This document shows, in pieces, positions 45,230-56,450 of a stretch of 64,000 bases of DNA. Below the pieces are notes generated by a model that worked only from the letters and a program-made list of their open reading frames with translations, ran no database searches and was not told where the DNA came from. Positions within the stretch are counted from its first letter, which is position 1, and each line of letters starts with the position of its first letter. The DNA lies in assembly GCA_030544215.1 (NCBI GenBank), contig JARZZO010000003.1:50450045-50514044 (forward strand), in the 5' to 3' direction. Source of the stretch: Zantedeschia hybrid cultivar (taxonomy: Eukaryota; Streptophyta; Magnoliopsida; Alismatales; Araceae). Both the position numbers and the translations under genes were made by a program.

Positions 45230-46560
45230 GTTTAACTCATAAATTTCATGGGCGTTGTAATTTTTCCCAGACCAAAGGCTCTTAATCCATTTTTAAATGA
45301 CTTAAAATATCTTGTTGATTGAAGAAAGAGGTGCCGCCAACTAGTGAAGATCTCTTTATATAGTTGTCCATTTTGCGAATTTTTGATTGCCTCTAGTAAA
45401 AGATGCCAAATTATGACAAACTCATAAAAATCACCACAATTAGTGGAGGTTTGGATCATCAAAGCCCTTTAAAACTTGAAACTAAGCGGTGCACCGACAT
45501 TAGATTCTTCTTCACCCTAAACTCCAACTTGAGACGTTTCAATTGCTCTTGAAAGAGGGCTTAAACTTATATGTAATTCATAATCTTCAGGTCCATTGCT
45601 GAAGTTTTAATATCATGCATAAGTTTTGCCCCTTTTCTTCAAAGGAACTGTCCATTGGGGGTGCCAACTAATGAGGATCTCTTCACTCTGAGCTCCAGTT
45701 TGAACTGTTCAAATTGCCAATGATCAAGCATGTCAAATTATGCCTAATCCATAAATACCATGCCAGTTGGTGGAGATTTTATTTGTCAAAAGTTTTGAAA
45801 ACCCCAAATTGAAGGGGCGGCCAACCAGTGGAGTTCTCTTGACCAAGGGCTCCAGTCTGGGAATTCTCATTGCTCTTGCAAAAGGGCTTAAACTTTTGTT
45901 GAAGTCATAATTTTCAGGTCCATTGGAGAAGTTTGACGTACATGCCTTAGTTTGAGCTTTACCTCAAGGGGCTGTTTGCTGAGGAGGGCCCAATTAGTGA
46001 AGGTTTCTTCATTAGAGTTCCATTTCAAGGATTTCCACTTGCATTTGATAGAGGGTGCCAGATTATGGTTAACCACAAGAGTCATGGCATTTGGTGCCAC
46101 TGTTGACCTTTAATACCCCTTTAGATCCTAAATCAAGGGAGGGGCTGATAACTGAGGTTCTCCTATTGTAGAATCCAATCTCATTGATTTTAATTGCATT
46201 TGAAAGGGGGTGTCAAATAACCCCTAATCCATAAATATTAGGGCATTTTATAGAGGTTTTGGTTAGAAGTCCTTTTATGGATTGTCAGCTGACTTAACAG
46301 TGCACACACTCACCATCAGAGACACTGACTGGTGTGGATTTCCTTTGATTTGGCTTCAGCCTCGATAAAAAATTCAAAATGATTTCTGATTTATAAATTT
46401 CCTGGCATGTCATGGAGATTATGACTGGCAATGGCCCTCTGAACCCCAACTTAAAGGGGGCTGGCTGGTGATGAAAACTCTCCATAGAGCTCCATTTTGA
46501 GAACTTCCAATGGCATTTGCAAGAGCATCTCAAATTACCATTGGCTCATAATTTTCAAGG
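45230..46560. repeat. Satellite-like degenerate tandem array (~155-185 bp units)
   Basis: A landmark of the type AATCCATAAATTTTCAGG recurs at about 45238, 45427, 45580, 45751, 45906, 46076, 46229, 46393 and 46548. Within each unit the order is the same: a TGGTGGAGGTTTT-like block, AACCCCAAATT(G/A)AAGGGG, CCAACTAGTGAAG, GAGCTCCA(G/T)TTTGAG, ATTGC(T/A)(T/C)TTG(C/A)AA, then a CAAATTATG block. About eight units. Divergence is high, so the array is old. Confidence 0.72.
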
Positions 46561-46569
46561 TAAAGGGGT

Positions 46570-47637
46570 AGAAACAGGTGAACTACAATGTGTCCCATGT
46601 TTGGAAGGGTATATTGGAGGAGACTGATGTTATTCTTGCTCCAACACATGTTGTTCTAGCAGATGAGAGGACCTGTTTCTTTGGAGGGACAAGTGGTGTG
46701 GGTCTGGCCCACTTTGTCATACTTTTCCCAAGCTCTTTGATATCTCTACCCACCATGAGGCTTTAGTGGAGCAGATTTGTCAGGCAATGGTGGGATATGG
46801 GCTCCAAATTTCAGAAGGAATCTTAGGGAAGCCGAGATCTTGGATTTTACAGTCATGATGCATACTCTTTGGGGACTCATGCTGGATGTTTCCCATCCTG
46901 ATAGCTTTGTGTGGACATGGATGACTGGGGTTCCTTCTCTGTCAAATCAGCTTATAGGATTATTGCAGACGGGGGGGGGGGGGGGTGCGCAGAATCCTTT
47001 TTGTCACATTCGGGCTCCGAAGTCCCCTTTGAAGGTCAAGATTTTGGTTTGTGATGTCCCTGTTATTTGCAGCCTTTGCAGGGAGGCAGATGAAGGCCTA
47101 GGCCACTTATTTGTAGGATGCTCTTATTCTGCGGGGGTCTGGTAGGGATTGTTTGATAAGCTACATCCAGTGAAGGTTCTTCAGAATTGTGTCGAGGATT
47201 TCATCTGGCTCTGGTCATATCGCTTGCCTCTTCAGGGGGATGACATTATGTGGTGTCTGATTTTTTTTGCCACTCTTTCGGCTATCTGGTCAGAGAGAAA
47301 TAACAAGATCTTCAAAAGGGAGGCAGCTTCTTAGGGTAGACTAGTGTCTTTCATTTCTACTCATGTCAGGGATTGGATCATTGGATGAGGGTCTGGTGTA
47401 AAGATTATATGGACACTTACTGCTTTTTTGTTCTTTTGGAGGATACACAGTGATTCACCATCGTGGTGTTTTGCAAAGTGAGTTTGAGAGCTTTTGTTTC
47501 ATTACTTGTAAATCTTTTTTCCCTATTATCTCTATTCAGTGGTACCATCCACTTCAAAAGAAAAAGAAAAAAAGAAAAACGAATCAGAAGAGTCTTCTCT
47601 GAAGTTTCTATTTCAGGTTCCAACTTACAAATGTTTG
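46570..47637 (+). pseudogene. LINE pol C-terminal fragment
   Basis: The plus-strand frame starts in VWKGILEETDVILAP and HVVLADERTCFF, the linker before the zinc-knuckle RVT domain. Then SFSVKSAYRIIADG-like text, VICSLCREADEGLGHLFVGC (CxxC...H...C knuckle), DDIMWCLIFFATLSAIWSE and RNNKIFKREAAS. Breaks include a G-run of about 16 at 46970-46986. The 3' part is A-rich (AAAAGAAAAAGAAAAAAAG, 47556-47578). The downstream flank is cut by an LTR element inserted at 47643. Confidence 0.8.
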
Positions 47638-47642
47638 TTAGG
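47638..47642. repeat. 5-bp target duplication TTAGG, left
   Basis: Matches 50275-50279 exactly; brackets the LTR element 47643-50274. Confidence 0.8.
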
Positions 47643-48350
47643 TGGTGAGGACACCCCTGCACTTTCACGCTTCGATCCGACCCGTGTTTACCGTCGCCGC
47701 AGGATGTCCACAGCAGATTAAGCAGCACTGTGGCTTGGACATGCCTCCTGACGCATTTTCTTACATGTATTTGTGATGTTGGGCCTTGTTATGCCCCTAT
47801 TGATGTATTTTCCCTTTTGTTTAGTCTTTAGGCCCATTAGTGGGCCCATGTTCGTTTTTCTATTTTTCTGTAATTTTCTGGCAGCTTTGTTTTCCCTTTT
47901 TTAGAGCTTAGGGGCACTTTGGGCTTTATTGTATCCAGGGCTACCCTAAAGGGACCCTATTTATATGTAGCCTCTCCCAAAAAGGAGGGCAATGAATGTT
48001 TGAGAAAAGAAGAAAGAAGGTTGGCAGCCGCCTCTGGTTTTGGTGTGGTAGGGTGTAGTGAGCACTAGGGGAGGGCCCCTTGCTTCGTCCTCTTCTTCTT
48101 CTCCCCCCCTTTTCTTCCTTCCCAATCCTTCTACTGTTCATAGCCTCTGCACTATTCCATCCATCTCCTGCTATCCCTCTCTCCGTTCATCTCTATTCGT
48201 AAAAGGAGCCCAGCCGCCATCATCATGGTCCCTTCCACATGGCTGGACGAACGCGTTCACGCGTAGCAACATCGTCGTTCATGCTTCACGCGAGCCATGC
48301 CCAGCTGCTACGACCCCTCCCTCTGGATTCCCCGTCTTTGTCCTACACTA
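47643..48350 (+). repeat. 5' LTR of non-coding element copy 2
   Basis: 708 bp. TATA CTATTTATATGTAG (about 47958) lies about 60 bases before AATGAATGTTTGAGAAAAG. The end CCCCGTCTTTGTCCTACACTA precedes the primer-binding site and matches the 3' LTR end CCCCGTCCTTGTCCCGCACCA apart from four changes. Confidence 0.8.
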
Positions 48351-48473
48351 GTTTTGGTATCAGAGCAAGGTTTTTGGGTCATTCTCATGACCCTAGTCCT
48401 GTACTCTCCTTCCCCTCCCCTTCATCTTCCCTCTCCCTTCCCCCGATAAAGAGGAAGACAAAAGCAGAAGAAG

Positions 48474-48505
<32 letters not shown>

Positions 48506-49399
48506 GAAGAAGAAGAAGAAGAAGGAAAGGAGGGCGGTGACTCACCTGGGGGTCGCCGTCGCTGTCGCTTGGTTCCCCTGGAAACGCCGCCCCAGTGCTG
48601 CCCTACAGCCACCTCCAACGCCACTGTTGCTAGTGTCCACCGCTGCCACCGCCACAGGCTTCGACCGCTGCGGCCACTAGCCGCACCGACGTGGCTGCTA
48701 TCATCCTTCCCTTCCACCCGCCGCCGTCGCCTCCTCTTTCCCTTCTCTTCTGTTGAGGGTTAGAAGGAACAAGGAAGGGTGGAAGAGGAGAAGGAAGAAA
48801 GGGATCGGGCTGCATCCCGTCGTCGGAGCCTTCCGGCGCCTCCACCGGCCTTTGTCGGTGCCGCTGCCGCCAGTTGCGCCCCCCTGCCGCCTGCAACGTG
48901 TGCCTCGGTCGTAGTAGCCGACCTCGCCGCGTCGCCCGACAGACCTGAAGCCACCGCTGTCGGACCTCGCTGCTGTCGGTGACGTCGCCGCCTGCCATCG
49001 GCGTCCTCACCGCCTCGTCTCGTCGCCGTTAGAGCCATATGTCTCCACCACCCTCGAGCCCTATCTCCACCGTTGGCTGGCTCGGGTGAAGATGGAACAG
49101 GAAGAGAAGAAGAAAGGGCTCGTCCCTAGAAAGCCAACTCGGTCCACCCAAGCCCCCCTTGGAGTTGGTCCGAGCCCCTTAACAACGTGGTCCGAGCCAC
49201 GTTCATTTGGTCCGAGCCATTTTCATGTGGTTCGAGCCACCTTCTGCCTAGCCCTAGCCATTGGGTTTACGGCTGAGCGAGGATCCATTGGGTTCGAGCT
49301 ATCTGCACAAAATAGAAGACCAGGGTCTTATTTGGGTCTGCTACAATATCATAGCGGTGCATTAGAAGACTTTATCGCACCGCCAGTGCCGAGACCACA

Positions 49400-49900
49400 T
49401 CCGTACTCCGATTTGAGTGCAGTCAGCACCATTGGTCTCATCTCAACAAGACCGACCCAGTTTCAGTATGCGACAGCTACGACGGTATCTCATTTTGCGT
49501 GTCACTTCTGCACGCATATCGAGGTCCTCGTTTGTGCTCTATTTCGTATGCCAATCATAAAGTTGGCATCCTTGCAGTGAGACTGATCTCGTCCAACACT
49601 TTTTTGGCCAACGGTGCATCGTTTTGTGTGCCGCACTTGCACGCTTTAAGTGGACGGTTGAACGTACCATTCGAAGTCGTTACAGACTCCGATTTAAGCG
49701 CCGCCAGCGGCGTTGGTCTCGCCTCAACTAGGCCCATCCAGTTTCAGTACACATTTGCCCCGACTTACATCGTTTTACGTGTCACTTGTACATGCATACC
49801 GAGGTTGGTGGTTTGTGCTCCGTTTCTTGCGTCGATCGTACCGTTGGCATCTTTGCAGTGATGCGAACCTCGTCCCGTGCTCCTTCAGTCAGTGGTGCAT
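49400..49900 (+). repeat. Internal ~281-bp tandem repeat of the non-coding element
   Basis: CTCCGATTTGAGTGCAGTCA (about 49407) and CTCCGATTTAAGCGCCGCCA (about 49688) start two units that share GGTCTCxxCTCAAC, CCCAGTTTCAGTA, TGTGCTC and TTGGCATCTTTGCAGTGA-like blocks. Related units occur in copy 1 at about 52470 and 52619. Confidence 0.7.
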
Positions 49901-51120
49901 CATTTTGTGTGCCACTTCCCCTGCTTCCCGAGGCGATGGCTACTGACTACTCGAGCAGACATTGGGCGATGTCTAAGGATCTTAGATTGGATCAATTAGT
50001 GGATGATTGGGACAACTTCAGGAATGATTGGAGGCTAATGATGAGAAGATAAGAAGAAGGTTTCCAGCTGCCTATATGCGTTTATGTGGGAATGGACCTG
50101 TGAAGGGTCATTTGTGATGGGGTGAGAAGCCCCTGTTCTTCATCCTCTCCCCCCCCCCCCCCCCCCCCCCCTTCTTCCTTCCCTGCGTCGTCCTCCTGCT
50201 GCTTGCCCTTTTTTCTTCTTCTTCCCTGGCCTCTAAGCCCCTCCCTCTGGATTCCCCGTCCTTGTCCCGCACCATTAGGTAAAGCATTGTTTGTTGTATT
50301 GTATAGGCACATACGAGTCGAGTCGTATTATGGGCCAGTCTAATATGTTGGGATGCATGTGTTGAACCTTTTGGGTCCCTTCTATTTATTTCCCCACATT
50401 CTAGTGATATGTTTAATCTATTTAGTCGAGAGAATTAATCGATTTGCCTATGCAAATTTACCATGTAATTCAGTCTCAGTTCATATTATTTGGGACTTAG
50501 TTGATTAACTTTCTGGAATATCGATTAAGTCTCACACTTAATCGATTATATAGTGAATAGGCTAGCGATCCTTCGTAGAAGACTTACTCGATCCTTCTGT
50601 CGGTTAAGTCCTTCACTTTAGGTCATTTAGTCAATCTCACTCTCAATGAAGTCTGCCTTCCTAGCTCACTTAATCGATCGGGCTATCGATTAAGCCTATC
50701 ATATGTTGATTAAGTCGATCAACTAACTCTCACGATTATATCAGTTGACTGAACCTATTAATCGATTAATTGTTCTGACTATTTTTTGTGTCCGATGTCA
50801 ATTATCTAGAAAGTTATTGACTAATTGGTGCACCTATTCATTTAATCGGTTAACCGGTTTTGTAATGACTAATTTGAACACTGTATTGATTATTTCTATT
50901 TGTTTCAATTGTTTGGTGCTTCAACTGTTTTGTTTGATCTAATTGATTAAGTGACTAACTTTCCTTCAGTTAATCGATCTTTGTGCGATTAACTATAACT
51001 TAACCGATTATGTAGCTTCACTTAATCGATATATTTGAACGAACACTGGTTATCTTCCTCCCGAGGCTTTGCAGATCCTGTTCCTTATCTGTCCGGTTAA
51101 CTTTTGCAGATTCTCTGCTA

Positions 51121-51125
51121 GTCAC
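51121..51125. repeat. 5-bp target duplication GTCAC, left
   Basis: Matches 54277-54281 exactly. Confidence 0.85.
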
Positions 51126-51569
51126 TGATGCATGCAGGAGAAGATGCATGCTTGGAGTTTCTTTTATTTGTCTTTATTTAGGACCATTTATGGTCCATTA
51201 TATATTTTTTATTTTTCTGGGAATTATAAAAACGTGGATAACATATAGGAAGTCCTAGAGTCTGAGTGAGAGTCTAAGAGTCAGGAGTTACACATCTAGA
51301 CTCTTTAAATATGTATCTTTTTTTTTTTTTTTTTTCCAGAAAGGGGATAGAGAAGAATTACTGAAGAAAACAAAAACCTGTTGTGCGATCGGTTCTCTAC
51401 GAGAGAGAGCCCTTACCCAGCTCCGATGCGAAGCCGGAGGATATCTGCCGGTGCGACGCCGGTCCCTTCCCCAACTCCGGTGCGATGCTGGAGGAACACC
51501 CTACCTGCTGGTGCGATGCCAGCATGTTCTCTTCCCCTTAAACCCCTTTTCTTTCCTTGTCCCGCATCA
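51126..51569 (+). repeat. 5' LTR of copy 1
   Basis: 444 bp, aligned end to end with 53844-54276. It contains a TCTTTAAATATGTATC TATA-like motif (51302-51317) and a long T tract. Differences are mainly a shorter T tract and scattered transitions in the 3' LTR. Confidence 0.9.
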
Positions 51570-53173
51570 AGTTTTGATATCAGAGCCTACCTTGATCCCC
51601 ACTACGCCGCCATTCCGTCGCCCGCGTCCCTACCATGGTCGCCATCATCCCCCGAAACCGCCGTCGCCGTTCGTTGGCGTCGTCACTGTCCTTGCCCCCC
51701 CCCGCTAGCGCCTGCGGAACTGGAGCCGTCAACCTCTCTCCCTGCCGCTGCCTTCCTCCGCAGCCACCCGCCCTGCTGTCGGGTTGAAGAGAAGGAGAAG
51801 ACGAAGAGGAGGAGGGCGAGCCGAAGAAGAAGGGATCCCACCGCTGGCGTCGCCGTTGCTGTCCCGCCTCGCCATCGCCGCTGGACGCCGGCACTGCCGC
51901 CCCGCTGCCCCCCCTTTGCCCTAATCGCAGGTTTTGCCGCAGAAGCCGCCGTTGCCGCCCTCCTCCCGTCCTGCCGGAGCCGGCATCGTCGTCGCCGCCG
52001 ATCCCCGTCGTCACCGCCGATCCCCGTCGTCACCGCCTTCGCCCGCTAGCTGCCTGCCTCCCGCCTTCGCCGCGCCGCCCTCCTATTACCGCCGCACCCC
52101 TCGTACCCCTGGTTTGAGTGGTAAGGAGGAAGAAGAAGAAGGGGAGGAGGGGGGGGGAGAATAAGGGCCCGAGCCCTTTTAAGTTGGCCGGTCAGACTAC
52201 GTTTGACCCGGTCCAACCGAGCCCTTAGGCTTTGATCCGAACCTTGACTCGCTTTGGTCCGAGCCTAAGACCACCTTGGTTCTTCTTGGTCTAGGCCTTA
52301 AGTGACCGCCTGGCTCAATCAGGTCCCAGTCCTGGTTCGAGATAGGGTTCGACAGATCCAAGTCAGAGCACTGTAAGGCTTGAGCCAGACCCCAGCTTGG
52401 TCCAGTGCAGTACACCCGACGGTGCACTAATAGTCTTATCGCACTCCTATCGCCGAGAAGTTATCTGGACTCTGAATTGAGAGCCGATTGCGCCATTGGG
52501 ATCGTATCAGCGAGGCCGACCTCGCTGTACGTTCCGTTCATCAGTAGTGTCTCGTTTTGCGTGCTGCACTTACACGCTTTACGAGGACACTAGTGCTCGC
52601 CGTTCGAGGTCGTCTCGGATCCGGATTTGAGTGCCTTTAGCGGCGTTGGTCTCGTCTCAGCGAGGCCCATCTAGTTTCAACACACTTCAGACCTGATTTG
52701 CATCAATTTGCGTACCACTTCTGCACGTATATCGATATCGAGGTCATCGTTTGTGCCCCGTTTCACGCGCCGATCGTACTGTTGGCATCCTTACAGTGAG
52801 GCGGATCTCCTCCAGCGCTTCTTCAGCTAGTGGTGCATTGATCTGCACGCCATCTGCTCTATTCGGACCAATTTGTCTTACAAGTCAGAATCCTAGGTAC
52901 GCTTCCTTACCATGGATTTTACGTTTGAGGTGGACCTACCCGATTCTATATAAGCTAGGGTGTTTCTTACTGCAAATCCGTTCGGTAATTTTATTTCGAA
53001 TCTATTGTGGATTCTCTATCCCATACGAACTACATGGTTGTCTCTAGAGATCGAGCTTGTGTGTAGTTTTACCATTTTCGAAAGGGCAAAAACACTTCCC
53101 GATCCGTCAGATATTATGATGATGCATGGTGCAAGATTACACCACATGGTTTATATAGTGTCTTGGGTAAAAA

Positions 53174-53692
53174 ATGGATGGACGATCGACAAATTGTAAT
53201 GATCCCATTGGGCGGGACTGTCTTTTACGACCCGAGGGATACACGACGTCCTTTCGTATTCTCAATTCCACTTATCTTGATCAGGAGAAGCTTCAACAAT
53301 TATATTTAGCTTGTTTAGCTAAAGTGGCACCCTCATCTATTACTGGTTGGGATCACGACTTATTCATTACTTCTAGGCTACATTTGATTGATGATACAAT
53401 GTTCGAAGTCGATGCCTCATGGGTGGTTCACAATTGGGATCACCCATTGTTTAGACGGTCAGGATTGGATCGCATCTCTGATGATGTGTTTTGCGCATAT
53501 CTACTTGATGCTACACCATTTCCTATTATCTTATGGGATTAAGACTTATTTGTTGAGGCAGAGTTACATCTTATTGTTGATGATGTTTTTGTTGACTTAA
53601 ATCCTCATCCAACACTTACTGAAGATGTGATGATAGCTATCTTGCACGAGGATATGTATGACTTGCTACAATCTCCCGTAGATATGATATGA
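53174..53692 (+). pseudogene. Unrecognised ORF remnant in non-coding LTR element
   Basis: A 122-codon frame (53174-53542) continues past one stop for about 50 codons to 53692. It has an internal repeat of Trp-Asp-His/Leu modules: GWDHDLFITSRLHLIDDTMF, then NWDHPLF..SGLDRISDDVF and LWD..LFVEAELHLIVDDVF. Not recognised as gag or any known domain. It is absent from copy 2. It may be a decayed structural protein. Confidence 0.35.
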
Positions 53693-53843
53693 CAGACCTT
53701 CTGTCATTCACATGCAGTAAAACGGTTGGTGATTCTTGATATGATTCTCTGCATGAAGATTTCCACATATGAACCGGTCGTCCGCTTATTTATACTGGTG
53801 CACTTCAAAATTCGAGGACGATTTTTTTAGAACCAGGGGAGAT

Positions 53844-54276
53844 TAATGCATACAGGAGACGATGCATGCTTGGAGTTTCTTTTATTTGTCTTTATTAGGA
53901 CCATTTATGGTCCATTATGTTTTTTTTCTTTCTAAGAATTATAAAAACGTGAATAACATATAAGAAGTCCTAGAGTCAGAGTGGGAGTCCAAGTGTCAGG
54001 AGTTACATATCTAGACTCTTTAAATATGTATGTTTCTTTTTTCAGAAAGGGGATAGAGAAGAATTGCTGAAGAAAAAAAAAAACTTGTTGTGCGATCGGT
54101 TCTTTGCGAGAGAGCGCCCCTACCCAGCTCCGGTGCGACGCCGGAGGTTATCTGCTGGTGCGACGCCGGCCCTTTCCCCAACTCTGGTGCGATGCCGGAG
54201 GAACACCCTACCTGCTGGTGCGATGCCAGCATGTTCTCTTTCCCCTAAATCCCTTTTCTCTCCTTGTCCAGTATCG
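53844..54276 (+). repeat. 3' LTR of copy 1
   Basis: 433 bp starting TAATGCATACAGG directly after the polypurine tract and ending GTATCG, where the 5' LTR has GCATCA. TSD GTCAC follows. Confidence 0.9.
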
Positions 54277-55277
54277 GTCACCTACCCTCTGGTCAGAGAA
54301 TTAGATGGGACTTTCCTTTCTATGTATTGCAACATGGATTAGGTGAGATTTGTACGACCACATTGGGAATGCTTGGGAACAAAGAATAGAAGTTTCCAAA
54401 AGATAAAGATAGTGTACGTGCTCTCTAGCCAGGATTCAATCTAGTTAACGCTAGACTCAACTAAGTTAACGTTAGATAGAAAGAGAGCTTCATAGAGCCA
54501 ACAAATGGAAGCTGTTCCTAACATAACTATTCAAATTTATCTATAAATTGAAGCCTTCGGTCAGATGGAAGATTCTCTAGCACTTCAATTCAAATTCAAG
54601 CACTCAAGCATTCTCTCTACACCTAAACTCCCTCCAAGTTAAGAGAGAGAGAGGAGCGCAAGAGCCTATTTCACTCCAAGCACAGAGAGCCTATTATATC
54701 CTCATCTTCCGCTGTGCTGCATTTGAAGCTTTTGAGCCTTTTCACTGACAACCAAGACATGCTTTCTTACTCTCATTCTTCTATCTTGACTTGTTCATTT
54801 GCTCTGATTGTACACATTGTTGCTCTCGTAGAGGCATTTTTTGTGTAACTTTTGAAGTGAGAGCAATATGTTATGCCTTTTCCTTGATGGGAAGGGAAGA
54901 CCTATTGCGGCAAGGTGTTATGGCTTTTTCTTGAGGGAAAGGGAAGACAACCGAGGCTGGGTGTTGTTGAGTTCCTCTTTTACTGTGTGAAAGAGAAGGC
55001 AAACTGCGGCTGGATGCTTGTGTGACTTGCAGGAGGTTTGTATCTTATATAGCCTTATGAGCTAGTAGAACTCTCAAGAGTATTACTTGGGAACTGGACA
55101 TAGGTTTTGCAAACTGAACCAATTTAAAAATATTGTGTGCCATTTTGTGTTTGCTTCATTGTCTCTCATCCCCTTTCTTATGTTTTCTTCAATTATTTCA
55201 TGTTTGCTTGCTTGTTTATACTTGGAATTTTTCATTACTCATTCACCCCTCAGGTAAAGCCATAGTTTGGGCAACAA

Positions 55278-55791
55278 CATGGACTTGCCGATATGTATCC
55301 AACTTGAGCTGACTCGATGTGACTGGGACCGATCTTTTGGCGACTTGATGTGACCCGTATGTGACTCATGCCAACTTGTGGCGACTCGACATGACTTGTC
55401 TATGACTCATGCGATACATTGCAATTTGGTATAGGTCATTGCGTTTTGCTCGAGTCTACTCGACGTGACTTGTCTCTTATTAGGTAGATTTTTTAAATTT
55501 GATAAGTAATTGGAGTTCTTTTTCCAATAGATAAATAATTAGACTTTTTCTCCACTTTAATAGGTAATTTACAATTTTATATTGATTAATAGGGTTAAAA
55601 CTATTATCATTAATAAACCACCAGAGTTAGAAGTTTATTTGACATAATTATTCATAAAATTAATGAATCTAGAAACAAAATCAGAAGTAGGCCTGATTGG
55701 CCTGACTCATGTGACTTATGCGAGTCGGGCTGAGTCAGCTCGAGTCATATTAGTACCGTACCATATCTGGGAAGATATGATCCAGTACACG
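55278..55791. mobile_element. GACTCG-family hAT element
   Basis: 514 bp, start CATGGACTTGCCGATATG and end ...GATCCAGTACACG, flanked by GGCAACAA (55270-55277) and ATCAACAA (55792-55799), 6 of 8 matching. It is rich in ACTCGAC and TGACTCATG motifs at both ends. The block CATATCTGGGAAGATATGAT is the inverse of that in 15267-15587. It sits exactly at the end of the solo LTR. Confidence 0.72.
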
Positions 55792-55799
55792 ATCAACAA

Positions 55800-56025
55800 T
55801 ATGAATGGCATCCCCCTTTTTACTAAACCTTAAACCCTTTTTTCTTCCTTTTTCCTACTTCCCTTTGGCTGCTGTACCTTATCGCCATACAGAAGCCATC
55901 ACAGTGATGACTGATGACCACTGGCTATGAAGGTTGTGTTGGAGTCATCACTCTAATGACCGGTCGTACATTGATGGTTTGAGTGGCCTATAAAAGTCAA
56001 TTTGTAAAAAAAAAGGTTTAACATA
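55800..56025. other. Unassigned sequence
   Basis: Short interval between two hAT elements; no feature recognised. Confidence 0.5.
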
Positions 56026-56033
56026 AATAAAGA
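56026..56033. repeat. 8-bp target duplication, left (AATAAAGA)
   Basis: Identical to 61004-61011; flanks hAT copy A. Confidence 0.95.
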
Positions 56034-56172
56034 CATGGATGGCAGTTTCGACCGGTACCGGTACCCCCATTTAGGGCCGGTACCGTAAAAAAAAAAAAAA
56101 GAAAAAAAAAGGGAAATTATTGTACCGGGCCGGTACCGGCCCAGTACGCTCGTGAAACACCCCTTTTACTGT

Positions 56173-56204
56173 CCCCTCTCACAGAAACAGATCTGTGAGA
56201 GGGG
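56173..56204. repeat. Perfect 13-bp-arm hairpin in the hAT leader
   Basis: CCCCTCTCACAGA, loop of 6, TCTGTGAGAGGGG. Copy B keeps the left arm, but its right arm has diverged. Confidence 0.9.
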
Positions 56205-56450
56205 TTCGTTTTTGGCAAGGAGAGGAAGGAGGGGAAGGAGGGGAAAGAACCGCCGCCGCCGCCCGCCGCCGTCGCCGCCACCCGCCACCGCCGCCGGAGA
56301 CGTTTTCACCCTTTTCCGAAGACGTTTTCACCGTTTTGGGTGGAAGAAAAAAAGAACGTATGATTTATATTTTAATATAGTGATTATTTTTTAGTTGGTA
56401 ACTATTTCTTAGATTATTTACATTCATTTTCTTGGTAAAATAGACAACCC

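Larger units (their letters stand above)
47643..50274 (+). mobile_element. Non-coding LTR retrotransposon (LARD/TRIM-like), copy 2
   Basis: 5' LTR 47643-48350 (TGGTGAGG...CACTA), primer-binding site TTTGGTATCAGAGCAAGG from 48353, GC-rich leader, diverged internal repeats, and a shortened 3' LTR (about 50040-50274, ending CGCACCA).  TTAGG target duplications. The interior has no gag, RT or integrase motif; the GC-rich ORFs at 48239-49010 lie across the leader and are not proteins. It contains a (GAA)n run at 48464-48535 and a C20 run at about 50149-50170. Same family as 51126-54276. Confidence 0.82.
51126..54276 (+). mobile_element. Non-coding LTR retrotransposon, copy 1 (complete)
   Basis: 5' LTR 51126-51569 (TGATGC...GCATCA), primer-binding site TTTTGATATCAGAGCC from 51572, GC-rich leader to about 52170, internal repeats, an AT-richer 3' part, polypurine tract AACCAGGGGAGAT (53831-53843), 3' LTR 53844-54276, and GTCAC target duplications. 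The 222-codon ORF 51381-52049 crosses the LTR end and primer-binding site, so it is not a protein. It inserted in the solo LTR 50360-55276. Confidence 0.92.
50360..55276 (+). repeat. Solo LTR of the TAATCGATTA family, split by an LTR element
   Basis: Plus-strand LTR, start TGTTGAACC (50360), end TTTGGGCAACA (55276); 1.76 kb once 51126-54281 is removed. It aligns with the minus-strand LTRs at 15718-22868, sharing ATTTGGGACTTAGT and GAAGCCTTCGGTCAG-like text. TAATCGAT motifs lie at 50400-51010. Flanks GCATG (50355-50359) and ATATG (55277 plus 55800-55803, with the hAT between) could be a decayed target duplication. No polypurine tract or PBS, hence a solo LTR. Confidence 0.68.

Noticed and set aside
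48239..49038. Several ORFs of 90-174 codons on both strands in GC-rich sequence
   Set aside because: They overlap the LTR end, primer-binding site, a GAA microsatellite and the leader of a non-coding LTR element; composition alone explains their length.
51381..52049. 222-codon ORF
   Set aside because: It crosses the 5' LTR boundary and primer-binding site, is low-complexity Arg/Pro/Ser/Ala, and the antisense is equally open.
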